Positions 1 through 7,954 of a stretch of DNA of 64,000 nt are shown here, in pieces. The notes beneath the pieces are model-generated. The model was not told the DNA's origin, did not search any database, and saw only the letters and a program-made list of their open reading frames with translations. The translations under genes were made by a program, and so were the position numbers. Position 1 is the first letter of the stretch. Each line of letters begins with the position of its first letter. Source of the DNA: Nonomuraea pusilla (GTDB lineage Bacteria; Actinomycetota; Actinomycetes; Streptosporangiales; Streptosporangiaceae); the NCBI RefSeq assembly GCF_900109355.1, contig NZ_FOBF01000003.1, positions 62,001 through 126,000 of the forward strand. Direction: 5' to 3'.

Positions 1-557
1 ATGCCGGCCTCGTAGCCGTCGTCGATGAGGATCATGTCGGCGGGCAGGCCGTGCCGCCGCGCCAGCTCCAGGTTCTCCAGCACGTCGGCGTCGGTGACCT
101 TGTCCCAGTAGCCGTACCAGGTGCACCACATGGGCGGCACGGCGGCGAAGGCGGAGGGGGCGTGCCCCTCGGCCATGGCGCCGGCCCACTCGCGCAGCGC
201 CAGGCCGAGGCCGCCCTCGGCGCGCCGGTGACGCACCGGGCCGTCGGCGGAGACGACGAGGCGGCCGCCCTCCTCCCTGACCCGGATCGAGGGCACCTCC
301 AGCGGTCCCGCCGCCGACCAGACGTCGGTCGAGCCGTCGTCCGCCTCGATGGCGAGCAGCCCCTCCCCCTGGTACGCGCCGTGGGGCACGGGCGTCTCCG
401 GGCGGTAGGCGAGGACCTGGATGGTCTCGTCGGCGGGCCGGGGCGGCTCCTCTCCCCAGCGGTAGGCGCCCGTGGGGCTCCACGACTGCCATCCGTGCTC
501 GAACACCCGTGCCTCGTCAGGACGGCACCCGGCCTCACCGACGTCTGAGAAGGACAT
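1..557 (-). CDS. Alpha-galactosidase, GH36 family (N-terminal part; continues past the left edge)
   Basis: The reading frame is open from the ATG at 557 to base 1, so only about 185 N-terminal residues are visible. They show a beta-rich N-terminal region (FEHGWQSWSPTGAYRWG near residue 18) followed by the start of a TIM barrel with PPMWCTWYGYWDKVT and MILIDDGYEAG, which is typical of GH36 enzymes that remove terminal alpha-galactose from oligosaccharides. No signal peptide is seen, so it is probably cytoplasmic. An AGAGGA sequence lies about 12 nt before the ATG. The gene diverges from a ROK regulator. Substrate is inferred from the family; the catalytic aspartates lie outside the window. Confidence 0.85.
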   Translation of the reverse strand, partial: MSFSDVGEAGCRPDEARVFEHGWQSWSPTGAYRWGEEPPRPADETIQVLAYRPETPVPHGAYQGEGLLAIEADDGSTDVWSAAGPLEVPSIRVREEGGRLVVSADGPVRHRRAEGGLGLALREWAGAMAEGHAPSAFAAVPPMWCTWYGYWDKVTDADVLENLELARRHGLPADMILIDDGYEAG

Positions 558-584
558 CAGACCCCATTCCTCTTCACTTTCGAA

Positions 585-625
585 GGAGCGCTTCATTAGT
601 AGCAAGGGGTTATGGGTGGGGTCAA
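585..625 (-). promoter_or_regulatory. Promoter of the GH36 gene with a LacI-type operator
   Basis: On the minus strand a TTGACC -35 (620-625) and a TACTAA -10 (596-601) are separated by 18 bp. Directly downstream, at the expected transcription start, lies GAAGCGCTCC (585-594), a near-palindrome with the central CG of LacI/CebR operators. Sugar-responsive repression is the inference. Confidence 0.6.
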
Positions 626-729
626 CGGTGAGTTTTTACGGTAAGAAAAGGGATCGCGCAGCCAGGATGACGTCCCTGCCATCGCTGGCATAATGCTTGT
701 TACAGAGGAGACCTACATTAAGGACGGCG

Positions 730-1884
730 ATGGCTGACCTTCGCGGCGGCGACCTGTCACGGCTCAGGCAGCTCAACTCGCTGACCGCCATCAAGGCGCT
801 GCGCGGCGCCGGGCCGCTCACCCTGTCGGCGCTCGCCGAGCGCACCGGGCTGTCGCGGCCGTCCATGAAGGAGGTCGCCGACGAGCTGGTGGAGCTCGGC
901 TGGGTCGAGGAGGTGCGGCCCAGCCCCGGCACCATGGGGCGCCCGGCCCGCCGCTACCGCTTCCGCGCCGACAGCGGCCACCTCGTGGGCGTCGACATCG
1001 GGGCGCACAACGTCAGGGCCGCGCTCTCCGACCTCGACGGCGAGATCCTGGCCGAGACCAGGCAGCCCGTCCTGCCCGGCGCCCCCCTCGACGAGCGCCT
1101 GGCCGCCCTCGAACGGGCTATCTCCGGCTGCCTCGCGCTCAGCCGCACCACCGTCGACGACCTCTGGACGATCTCCGTCGGCACCAGCGGCGTCATCGAC
1201 GTCGAGGGGCGCGTCATCTACTCCGCCGCCGTGCCGGCCTGGCGCGACCTCGACCTCGCCGGCCGGGTGCGCGAGATGTTCCCCTGCGAGGTGCTGATCG
1301 AGAACGACAGCCGCCTGGCCGCGCTCGCCGAATCGAGGCGCGGCACCGCCAAGGGAGTGCGGGACATGGTGTTCCTGCACGTCGGCAGGCGCATGGGCGC
1401 CGCCGCCGTCATCGGCGGCACGGTGCACAGAGGGTTCGGCGCGGCGTCGGGCGAGATCGTCATGCTGCCCGAGTCGCGCTGGTTCGACGCGCCCGAGCAC
1501 CTGAACGGGTGCGCCGTCGTCCCCGAGGGCACCCCGCCCGAGGACGCCGCCGGCTACACGCTGGCGGCGGCCAGGAACGGCGACCCCGTCGCGCTGGAGG
1601 CCGTCGGACGCTACGTCGACGACCTGGCCGTGGGCACCGCCGCCATGGTGCTCATCCTCGACCCCGAGGTCGTGGTGCTCGGCGGCGGCTTCTCCCGGTC
1701 GGCCGACGTCCTGCTGCCGCCGCTGCGCGAACGGCTCGAACGCCGCTGCATGCGGATGCCCGAGGTGCGGGCGTCCACGCTGGGCGACGAGTGCGTGGTC
1801 GTGGGCGCCATCGACTACGCCGTGGAGCACCTGGACCGGCAGCTGTTCGCCCCGGACGCGGGCCCCCTCCCCCTCACCCGCTGA
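730..1884 (+). CDS. ROK-family transcriptional regulator
   Basis: This 384-residue protein has an N-terminal winged HTH (around LTLSALAERTGLSRPSMKEV, residues 28-48) and a C-terminal ROK domain starting near VGVDIGAHNV and including LILDPEVVVLGGGFS. The usual CxCGxxGC zinc cluster of sugar-kinase-type ROK proteins is not recognisable; HLNGCAVVPEG is in that area. That points to a regulator, not a kinase. The ATG at 730 is preferred because AAGGA lies 5 nt upstream; a TTG at 697 is also in frame. It diverges from the GH36 gene across 172 bp and is the obvious candidate to control it. A weak promoter (ATGACG 667-672, 18 bp, TAATGC 691-696) precedes it. Confidence 0.85.
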   Translation: MADLRGGDLSRLRQLNSLTAIKALRGAGPLTLSALAERTGLSRPSMKEVADELVELGWVEEVRPSPGTMGRPARRYRFRADSGHLVGVDIGAHNVRAALSDLDGEILAETRQPVLPGAPLDERLAALERAISGCLALSRTTVDDLWTISVGTSGVIDVEGRVIYSAAVPAWRDLDLAGRVREMFPCEVLIENDSRLAALAESRRGTAKGVRDMVFLHVGRRMGAAAVIGGTVHRGFGAASGEIVMLPESRWFDAPEHLNGCAVVPEGTPPEDAAGYTLAAARNGDPVALEAVGRYVDDLAVGTAAMVLILDPEVVVLGGGFSRSADVLLPPLRERLERRCMRMPEVRASTLGDECVVVGAIDYAVEHLDRQLFAPDAGPLPLTR

Positions 1885-2203
1885 CCAACGCCCCCCGGCC
1901 TTCGCACCGCCACGGACGGGCGCGGGCCCGGTGCAGCGGCTCGCCCGGCTCGCGAGCCCGACGACGGTGTGCGGCCCCACGGGCCGGGGCCGGGTGCTCC
2001 CGGGCGAGCCGCCGCCCGACCAGCCGCAGCCGGGCGCGCCTTGGCCCGGTGGGCGCGGCTGCGCGCGGCGGACGCGCCTTCACGCGGCGGGGGCCGAAAG
2101 ATTTTGAAGAAGTTCGGGGCCGTGTGTCGAAACCGCCTCGCCCCGTTCGAGGCGTATCCAGAGGGCCGGATGGGCCGGCCCCTCCGACGCGAGGTTGACG
2201 ACC
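1885..2203. other. Gene-free GC-rich stretch with nested inverted repeats
   Basis: I see no gene here. A 12-bp inverted repeat (CGGCTCGCCCGG 1937-1948 and its complement 2000-2011) brackets another perfect palindrome GGCTCGCGAGCC (1947-1958). The two could form alternative stems and may end ROK transcription. The rest is GC-rich with one AT-richer patch near 2097-2112 that could hold the promoter of the next gene. Confidence 0.4.
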
Positions 2204-2866
2204 ATGATCACGCAGCTTGCCCACCTCCCCGCCCGCCCGATCCGCGCCCGCCGCCTGCTGCTCGGCTGCGGCGTCCTCGCCGGCCCGTCGTACGTCGCCA
2301 TCGGCCTGGCTCAGGCGCTCACCCGGGAGGGCTTCGACCTGACCCGCCACCCCTGGAGCTTCCTGGCCCTCGGCGAGCTCGGCTGGATCCAGACCCTCAA
2401 CTTCCTCCTCACCGCCTCGGCCGTCATCGCGACCGCCGTCGGACTGCGCCGCGCCCTCGCGCCCGGACGCGGGAGCCGGTGGGCGCCGATCCTGGTCGGC
2501 GCGTTCGGCGCCAGCATGATCGGCGCCGCGTTCTTCCCCGCCGACCCCGCGATGGGGTTCCCCGTCGGAACCCCTGCGGGGCCGGGCGCCGTGACCCTGA
2601 CGGGAACCCTGCACATGGCCGTCGGCGGCATCGGGTTCCTGTGCATGATCGCGGCCTGCTACGTCATCGCCTCCCGGTACTCCCGGGAGGGCCGCAAGGG
2701 GTGGGCGCTGTACTCCCGGATCACCGGCACGCTGTTCCTCGGCGCGTTCGCCGGCATCGCCAGCGGCGGCGGCGTGGTGTGGTCCAACCTGGCGTTCCTC
2801 GGCGGCATCGTGGCGGTCCTGACCTGGCTGTCGCTGCTGTCGCTGAACCTGCGCCGCACCGCCTGA
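2204..2866 (+). CDS. DUF998-like integral membrane protein
   Basis: The protein has 220 residues and about six hydrophobic helices (for example LLLGCGVLAGPSYVAIGLA, TLNFLLTASAVIATAVGL and LAFLGGIVAVLTWLSLLSLN). This is the size and layout of DUF998 proteins, whose role is unknown. FFPADPAMGFPVGTP between helices 3 and 4 is typical of that family. The ATG at 2204 is chosen because GAGG lies 9 nt upstream; the TTG at 2195 would overlap this ribosome-binding site. It is convergent with the dus gene. No function can be assigned from the sequence. Confidence 0.75.
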   Translation: MITQLAHLPARPIRARRLLLGCGVLAGPSYVAIGLAQALTREGFDLTRHPWSFLALGELGWIQTLNFLLTASAVIATAVGLRRALAPGRGSRWAPILVGAFGASMIGAAFFPADPAMGFPVGTPAGPGAVTLTGTLHMAVGGIGFLCMIAACYVIASRYSREGRKGWALYSRITGTLFLGAFAGIASGGGVVWSNLAFLGGIVAVLTWLSLLSLNLRRTA

Positions 2867-2970
2867 CCCGCCACCCGGACGTGGCAAGCCCAGAGGTCGG
2901 CGCCGTGGCACGGACCTTCGGCCTGCGGAGCCGAGCCGGTCGGGGGTGGCGTGCGGCGGCCGGGAGGGCG

Positions 2971-4080
2971 TCAGCCGCCCGAGACGTCCGACTCCGCCGC
3001 CTCCGGCACGGCGGTGTCCCAGGGGTCGTCCAGCCAGCCGTCGGGCAGGTGGACCTTCGACCGCTCGCCCGACTTCCCGCGCGGCGTGTCCGTGTTCGGC
3101 GGCCACGGCTGGCCGGCGTCGAGGCGAGACAGCCCCTCGCGCAGCCCGTCGAGCGACTCGGCCGAGGTCAGCTCGCGCCGCACCTCCGCGCCGACGGCGA
3201 ACCCCTTGAGGTACCAGCCGACGTGCTTGCGGAAGTCGGCCACCGCCGACCGCTCGGCGTCGAAGCACTCGACCAGCGCCTCGGCGTGCCTGAGCATCAT
3301 GGCGGCCACCTCGCCGAGCGCCGGGCGGACCCGCTCGGCGCTGCCGTCGAAGGCGTTCTGCAGGTCCCTGAACAGCCACGGCCGCCCGAGGCAGCCCCGG
3401 CCGACCACCACGCCGTCGCATCCGGTGCGCGCCACCATGCGCAGCGCGTCGTCGGCGGACCAGATGTCGCCGTTGCCGAGCACCGGGATCTCGGGGACGG
3501 CCTCCTTCAACCGGGCGATCGCGTCCCAGTCGGCGACGCCGCCGTAGTGCTGCCTCGCCGTACGGGCATGCAGCGCGACGGCCGCGACTCCCTCCTCCGC
3601 GGCGATGCGGCCCGCGTCGAGGTAGGTGAGGTGGTCGTCGTCGATGCCCTTGCGCATCTTCACCGTGACCGGCAGCGACCCGGCGCCGGCGACGGCCTCG
3701 CGCAGGATGCGCCGCAGCAGGTTCCGCTTGTACGGCAGGGCGGAGCCCCCGCCGCGCCTGGTCACCTTGGGCACGGGGCAGCCGAAGTTGAGGTCGACGT
3801 GGTCGGCGAGGTCCTCCTCGGCGATCATCCGGACGGCGCGTCCCACCACGTCGGGGTCGACGCCGTACAGCTGGATGCTCCTCGGCGTCTCGGACGGGGC
3901 GAACCGCACCATCCTCAGCGTCTTGGGGTTGCGCTCGACCAGGGCCCTGGTGGTGATCATCTCGCACACGAACAGCCCGCCGCCCTGCTCGCGGCACAGC
4001 ACGCGGAACGGCGCGTTCGTGATGCCCGCCATCGGCGCCAGCACGACCGGCGGCCACACCCCTATCGGCCCAATCTTCAC
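2971..4080 (-). CDS. dusB: tRNA-dihydrouridine synthase (DusB type)
   Basis: The 369-residue protein reduces uridines to dihydrouridine in the D-loop of tRNA using FMN and NADPH. It opens with the barrel motif PVVLAPMAGITNAPFR, carries the active-site cysteine in DLNFGCPVPKV followed by RRGGGSAL, and has the FMN phosphate-binding stretch DGVVVGRGCLGRPWLF. Length fits the family. The GTG at 4080 is the only start close to the conserved N-terminus. It diverges from the ACT-domain gene over 84 bp. The C-terminal tail (PRGKSGERSKVHLPDGW) is polar and probably flexible. Confidence 0.93.
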   Translation of the reverse strand: MKIGPIGVWPPVVLAPMAGITNAPFRVLCREQGGGLFVCEMITTRALVERNPKTLRMVRFAPSETPRSIQLYGVDPDVVGRAVRMIAEEDLADHVDLNFGCPVPKVTRRGGGSALPYKRNLLRRILREAVAGAGSLPVTVKMRKGIDDDHLTYLDAGRIAAEEGVAAVALHARTARQHYGGVADWDAIARLKEAVPEIPVLGNGDIWSADDALRMVARTGCDGVVVGRGCLGRPWLFRDLQNAFDGSAERVRPALGEVAAMMLRHAEALVECFDAERSAVADFRKHVGWYLKGFAVGAEVRRELTSAESLDGLREGLSRLDAGQPWPPNTDTPRGKSGERSKVHLPDGWLDDPWDTAVPEAAESDVSGG

Positions 4081-4164
4081 CCCGACAGTTGTAGCGCAGC
4101 TCGGCCGGTGACCGGTATTCGCGGATACGCTGTGATCGGAGGGCACCGAGTGGGGAGGCGATCG

Positions 4165-4800
4165 ATGCTGCTTCGCGTTCGGGTCTCGCTGCCCGACCGG
4201 CCGGGCTCGCTGGCGGCGGTCACCAAGGTCCTCGGCGCCGCCGGCGCCGACATCACCCAGGTGACCGTCCTCGACAGGGGCGACGGCGAGGCGATGGACG
4301 ACATCACCCTGTTCTGCCCCGAGGGCACCCCGGGCGAGTCGCTGGTCGCCGGCCTCCGCAGCGTGCCGGGCGTGCGGGTCGAGGGCGTCTGGCCCACCCG
4401 GGAGGCGCCGGGCACCTACCCCGAGCTGGAGATCCTCAAGTACATCACCGCGGCGGGCGACCGGGCCCTCACCACGCTGGTCGACTCGCTGCCGGTCCTG
4501 TTCAGCGCCGACTGGGCGGCCGTCGCCGCCGAGGGCCGCGTCCTGTACGCGAGCTGGCGCGCCCCGCAGGACGTCGCGCTCCCGCACGACGTTCCGGCCC
4601 GGCCCGCCGCCTCCACGCTGGAGGGCGGCCTGCACGTGATCCACGCCCCGCTCCCTCCGCTGGCGCTCACCCTGCTGCTGGCGCGCAGCGAGGGCCCGGC
4701 CTTCCACCGCATCGAGGTGCACCGGCTCACGAGGATCCTGGAGATCTTCCTCAGCCTGCCCGCGACCGAGCGGAGCGTGGCCCGCCAGCTGCGCGCGTGA
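4165..4800 (+). CDS. ACT-domain protein
   Basis: The first 80 residues form an ACT domain (LLRVRVSLPDRPGSLAAVTK, then AGADITQVTV), the fold that binds amino acids in regulated enzymes. The remaining 130 residues match no catalytic domain I know. The protein (211 aa) is therefore probably a small-molecule sensor or regulatory subunit in the cytoplasm. The ATG at 4165 has GGGGAGG 6 nt upstream. The gene sits just before a tRNA cluster and may be read through into it, although the tRNAs seem to have their own -10. Ligand and partner are unknown. Confidence 0.8.
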   Translation: MLLRVRVSLPDRPGSLAAVTKVLGAAGADITQVTVLDRGDGEAMDDITLFCPEGTPGESLVAGLRSVPGVRVEGVWPTREAPGTYPELEILKYITAAGDRALTTLVDSLPVLFSADWAAVAAEGRVLYASWRAPQDVALPHDVPARPAASTLEGGLHVIHAPLPPLALTLLLARSEGPAFHRIEVHRLTRILEIFLSLPATERSVARQLRA

Positions 4801-4821
4801 GCATCTGGTCGAAAAACCCGC

Positions 4822-4827
4822 TAGAGT
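4822..4827 (+). promoter_or_regulatory. Probable -10 of tRNA cluster 1
   Basis: TAGAGT lies 15 nt before the first tRNA. No convincing -35 is visible. The similar TAAAGT before the second tRNA-Gly of cluster 2 supports it. Confidence 0.4.
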
Positions 4828-4842
4828 TAACCACGCAGCAAC

Positions 4843-4914
4843 GCGGAAGTGGCTCAGTGGTAGAGCATCACCTTGCCAAGGTGAGGGTCGCGGGTTCGAA
4901 TCCCGTCTTCCGCT
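4843..4914 (+). tRNA. tRNA-Gly (GCC)
   Basis: A complete 72-nt cloverleaf with acceptor stem GCGGAAG/CTTCCGC, anticodon stem CACCT/AGGTG around TTGCCAA (anticodon GCC), and T-arm CGGGTTCGAATCCCG. CCA is not encoded. The sequence is identical to both glycine tRNAs of the second cluster near 40.5 kb. Confidence 0.98.
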
Positions 4915-4929
4915 CGGAGAGATCGACTC

Positions 4930-5000
4930 GGTGGAGTGGCCGAGAGGCGAGGCAGCGGCCTGCAAAGCCGTCCACACGGGTTCAAATCCCGTCTCCACCT
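4930..5000 (+). tRNA. tRNA-Cys (GCA)
   Basis: A 71-nt cloverleaf with acceptor stem GGTGGAG/CTCCACC and anticodon loop CTGCAAA (anticodon GCA). CCA is not encoded. It differs by one base, C instead of T just before the T-arm, from the copy at 40614-40684. Confidence 0.97.
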
Positions 5001-5004
5001 CCAG

Positions 5005-5076
5005 GGACGATTAGCTCAGCGGGAGAGCGCTTCCCTGACACGGAAGAGGTCACTGGTTCAATCCCAGTATCGTCCA
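5005..5076 (+). tRNA. tRNA-Val (GAC)
   Basis: A 72-nt cloverleaf with acceptor stem GGACGAT/ATCGTCC and anticodon loop CTGACAC (anticodon GAC). CCA is not encoded. It begins four bases after tRNA-Cys and is identical to the valine tRNA at 40825-40896. Confidence 0.98.
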
Positions 5077-5081
5077 CTCGC

Positions 5082-5121
5082 GAACGAGCCCCGGGCCCCC
5101 GGCCCGGGGCTCGTTCTTTTT
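5082..5121 (+). terminator. Rho-independent terminator of tRNA cluster 1
   Basis: A perfect 16-bp stem (GAACGAGCCCCGGGCC, 5082-5097, with its complement at 5101-5116) and a 3-nt loop are followed by TTTTT. It begins six bases after tRNA-Val. Confidence 0.95.
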
Positions 5122-5427
5122 CGCCGCGTCTTCACGCTTCCAGCGCGGCCCGGCCGCGCGCCCCCGGGCAAGCCGGGACGTACGGCAGCAGGCACGGTCC
5201 CACGGCTGGTGCAGGGCGCTTCGCCGTCCCAGCGGTGAGGCGAGGCGGGTAAGGGCGCTCCGCCCTGCACCAGCGCGGCGCCGTCCCAGCGGTGAGGCGA
5301 TCCGGCGGTGCAGGGCGCTGTGCCGTGCACCGGCGCGGCGCGTCCTGGCGGTCAGGAGATCCGGCGGCAGGCGGTCGCGGCCCCGTGTCCGCGGCGGGGT
5401 CAGGGCGTACGGCATGTCACGGTGGCG
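5122..5427. repeat. Gene-free stretch with degenerate tandem repeats
   Basis: I see no gene here. CCGTCCCAGCGGTGAGGCGA occurs at 5224-5243 and exactly again at 5281-5300, with a decayed third copy near 5340-5360. GGTGCAGGGCGCT occurs at about 5208-5220 and 5307-5319. GTCAGGGCGTACGG and GTCAGGGCGTGCGG follow at about 5399 and 5427. The units lie about 57-100 bp apart. Confidence 0.6.
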
Positions 5428-5626
5428 TCAGGGCGTGCGGTCCGGGGCAGGTCCCGTGCCGGCCCTGACGACGAGTTCGGGGTCCACCAGTCAGCGCCCG
5501 GGAGACGGTCGTCGCCGACACCCCGGCGAGCACCGCGACGTCGCCCAGCGCGGCGGGCCTGTCACGCGGCCGGTCGCGCGGGCCGCCCTGCGGCCTGTCG
5601 TCGGACCCGTCGTTCTTGGGTCGCAC
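5428..5626 (-). pseudogene. LacI-family regulator relic (HTH fused to the last residues, middle deleted)
   Basis: From the GTG at 5626 the frame encodes a clear LacI helix-turn-helix, ALGDVAVLAGVSATTVSRAL. After that, reading moves by one base at about 5490 into LVDPELVVRAGTGPAPDRTP and a TGA at 5428-5430. That is the usual extreme C-terminus of LacI proteins (PELVVRxST). The whole sugar-binding core, about 270 residues, is missing and the two ends are out of frame. The simplest reading is an internal deletion that killed the gene. The HTH half alone remains open and ends at 5417. Function is presumed lost. Confidence 0.7.
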
Positions 5627-5733
5627 CGCGGCTCACCCCCTCATCGGTAACGCCGACAGGACATGGGACGAACCATATGAACCGGACACCGTGCGACAGC
5701 GGTAACACCGGCGGAAAGAGCCGCCCGCCTCGT

Positions 5734-5766
5734 TGCCAGGGAACTGCCAGGAACGGCCGGTAGTCT
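5734..5766 (+). promoter_or_regulatory. Direct-repeat activator site and -10 of the sulfotransferase gene
   Basis: TGCCAGGGAAC followed directly by TGCCAGGAAC (5734-5754) is a direct repeat with 11-bp phasing, the usual form of an OmpR-family response-regulator site. It overlaps the expected -35 of a TAGTCT -10 (5761-5766), whose start point falls about at the ATG. The same arrangement is at 60205-60237. GGAACT within it also resembles an ECF-sigma -35. Confidence 0.6.
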
Positions 5767-5774
5767 CCGTCTGC

Positions 5775-6629
5775 ATGAACTGGCAGCGCAAAGTCAACAA
5801 AGCGCTGGTCAGGTTCACCGGATTCCAGATCGAGCGGGCTGGGGGCCAGGCCAGGCAGCCCTCCGCCCCGACGGCACCAGAGGTCAGACCGCCCGCGGAT
5901 CCGAAGACCGACCGGCTGCTCGAAGCCCCTGTGTTCATCCTGTCCCCCGTGCGTTCCGGCTCCACCCTGCTGCGCGCGATGCTGAACGCCCACTCCGCCC
6001 TGCACGCCCCTCACGAGCTGCACGTACGGCGGCTCCAGGTCCGTCACGGCACGTCGCTCGCCGCCAAGGCGATGGCCGCGCTCGGCCACAACGAGGCCGA
6101 TCTGGAACACCTGCTGTGGGACCGGGTGCTGCACCGGGAGCTGGTGCGCAGCGGCAAGCGGTACATCGTGGACAAGACCCCGGCCAACGCCTTCGCGTAC
6201 GAGCGGATCGCCACCTGCTGGCCGGACGCGCGGTTCGTGTTCCTGCTGCGCCACCCTGCCTCGATCGCCGCCTCCTGGCACGAGGCCAGCCCGGACAGGC
6301 GCACCCCCGAGGAGGCCGCGCTGGACGCGCTGCGCTACATGAAGGCCGTCCAGCGGGCCAGGACGTCGCTGCCCGGCCTGACCGTCAGGTACGAGGACCT
6401 CAGCTCCGACCCCGGGCGCGTCACCCGCGAGATCTGTGAGTTCCTCGGGCTGGAGTGGGAGGAGGGGATGCTCTCGTACGGGCGGCAGGCCGTCCTGGAG
6501 AAGGGGCTCGGCGACTGGCGGGACAAGATCCGCACCGGCACGGTCCAGCCGGGGCGGGCGCTGCCGTCCCCCGGCGAGGTGCCCGAGGCGCTGAAGCCGA
6601 TGGCCCGCACCTGGGGGTACCTCGCGTGA
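5775..6629 (+). CDS. PAPS-dependent sulfotransferase family protein
   Basis: The 284-residue protein has the 5'-phosphosulfate-binding loop FILSPVRSGSTLLRAML and the 3'-phosphate loop FVFLLRHPASIAASW, with VRYEDLSSDPGRVTREICEFLGL as expected downstream. It would move sulfate from PAPS to a sugar, lipid or peptide. The ATG at 5775 has no Shine-Dalgarno but lies 8 nt after TAGTCT, so the mRNA is probably leaderless. Its stop overlaps the start of the glycosyltransferase (GTGA), so the two form one operon and may build a sulfated surface glycan. The acceptor is unknown. Confidence 0.85.
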   Translation: MNWQRKVNKALVRFTGFQIERAGGQARQPSAPTAPEVRPPADPKTDRLLEAPVFILSPVRSGSTLLRAMLNAHSALHAPHELHVRRLQVRHGTSLAAKAMAALGHNEADLEHLLWDRVLHRELVRSGKRYIVDKTPANAFAYERIATCWPDARFVFLLRHPASIAASWHEASPDRRTPEEAALDALRYMKAVQRARTSLPGLTVRYEDLSSDPGRVTREICEFLGLEWEEGMLSYGRQAVLEKGLGDWRDKIRTGTVQPGRALPSPGEVPEALKPMARTWGYLA

Positions 6630-7804
6630 GGATCCGCTACATGATGCTCCACGCGTACGGCATGGGCGGGACCATCAGGACCGTGGTCAACCAGGCGAAC
6701 GCGATGGTCGCGCTGGGGCACGAGGTGGAGATCGTCAGCGTGGTGCGCAGGCGGGAGGCGCCGCAGTTCGCGATCGACCCGCGCATCTCTCTGGTCACGC
6801 TGGTGGACCAGCGCGACGGCAGGCGCCCCGACTCGTTCGGCCGCAAGGCGTGGCGCCGGCTGCGCGGCAAGATCGTGCCGAGGGGTGAGTTCGCGGCCGA
6901 CTACTTCACCGAGCGGGTCGAGTGGGCCGCCATGGAGTACGTCTCCGGGCTGCGTGACGGCGTCCTCGTCACCACCAGGCCCGCGCTCAACCTGATCTCG
7001 GCCCGCCGCACCCCGAGGAGCGTCATCCGGGTGGCGCAGGAGCACATGAACCTGTCCGCCTACCCCGAGACGATCCGCCGCGAGATCGCCCGCCACTACG
7101 GCCGGTTCGACTGCGTGGCGGTGCTGACCCGTACCAACCAGGCCGAGTACCGGCGGCTGCTGCCCGGCACGCCGGTCGTGCAGATCCCGAACGCCGTGCA
7201 CAAGGCCGACCAGGAGCACTCCCGCCAGGTGAACCCGGTCGTGGTCGCCGCGGGGCGGCTCGTCCCGCAGAAGGGGTTCGACCTGCTGATCCCGGCGTTC
7301 GCGCAGGTCGTCGCCGAACGTCCGGAGTGGCGGCTGCGCATCTTCGGCACCGGGCCGCGCAGGACGCAGCTCGCCGGGCTGATCGAGCAGCACGGGCTGG
7401 GCGAGCACGTCAGCCTGCGGGGCCGCACCGAGCGCCTGGACCAGGAGCTGGCCGACGCCTCGGTCTACGCGCTCAGCTCCCGGTTCGAGGGCCTTCCGAT
7501 GGTGATGATCGAGGCGATGACGCACGCGCTGCCGGTCGCCGCCTTCGACTGCCCGACCGGGCCGCGTGACGTCCTCACCGACGGGGTGGACGGCCTGCTG
7601 GTGCCGCCGAGGGACGTCGACGGGCTGGCCGCCGCGCTGAAGCGGCTCGTCGCCGACCGCGACCTGCGGCTGCGGATGGGGCTGGCGGCGGCGGAGACGT
7701 CCAGGGCGTACGCGCCCGAGGTCGTGATGCCACGCTGGGACGACCTGTTCTCGCGGCTGGCGGAGGGCGACCGCCCCGGCGCCCGCTTCGAACCCAGCCT
7801 CTGA
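6626..7804 (+). CDS. GT4-family glycosyltransferase
   Basis: A GT-B fold retaining glycosyltransferase of 392 residues. The N-terminal domain begins RIRYMMLHAYGMGGTIRTV, and the donor-binding half has VVAAGRLVPQKGFDLLIPAF and SSRFEGLPMVMIEAMTHALP with the E-x7-E motif. The GTG at 6626 overlaps the sulfotransferase stop by one GTGA, which implies translational coupling. No signal peptide is visible, so it acts at the inner face of the membrane or in the cytoplasm. A role in making a sulfated or wall-attached glycan is inferred from the pairing; sugar donor and acceptor cannot be read. Confidence 0.88.
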   Translation: MRIRYMMLHAYGMGGTIRTVVNQANAMVALGHEVEIVSVVRRREAPQFAIDPRISLVTLVDQRDGRRPDSFGRKAWRRLRGKIVPRGEFAADYFTERVEWAAMEYVSGLRDGVLVTTRPALNLISARRTPRSVIRVAQEHMNLSAYPETIRREIARHYGRFDCVAVLTRTNQAEYRRLLPGTPVVQIPNAVHKADQEHSRQVNPVVVAAGRLVPQKGFDLLIPAFAQVVAERPEWRLRIFGTGPRRTQLAGLIEQHGLGEHVSLRGRTERLDQELADASVYALSSRFEGLPMVMIEAMTHALPVAAFDCPTGPRDVLTDGVDGLLVPPRDVDGLAAALKRLVADRDLRLRMGLAAAETSRAYAPEVVMPRWDDLFSRLAEGDRPGARFEPSL

Positions 7805-7954
7805 CGGGGCGTCTGTTCAGGAGACGCGGCGCCTCCGGGTGGACAAGTTCCGGAAACCCCGCGTCCACCTGCGGCAAAAAGATTTACCTTTCACCTCATG
7901 AAATTCCACCTATTCGGTCAATAGCATGCCAACGTGCGCGGCAGCCTGGTCCCC

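Noticed and set aside
4797..5252. Frames that cross the tRNA cluster
   Set aside because: They translate the tRNA genes and their terminator. The same happens at 40447-41268.
5733..5774. Upstream start of the sulfotransferase (TTG at 5733)
   Set aside because: It would begin at the direct-repeat operator and translate the promoter. The ATG at 5775 directly after the -10 is more sensible.
7805..7870. GGTGGAC...GTCCACC as a terminator after the glycosyltransferase
   Set aside because: The stem is only 7 bp with an 18-nt loop and no U-tract.
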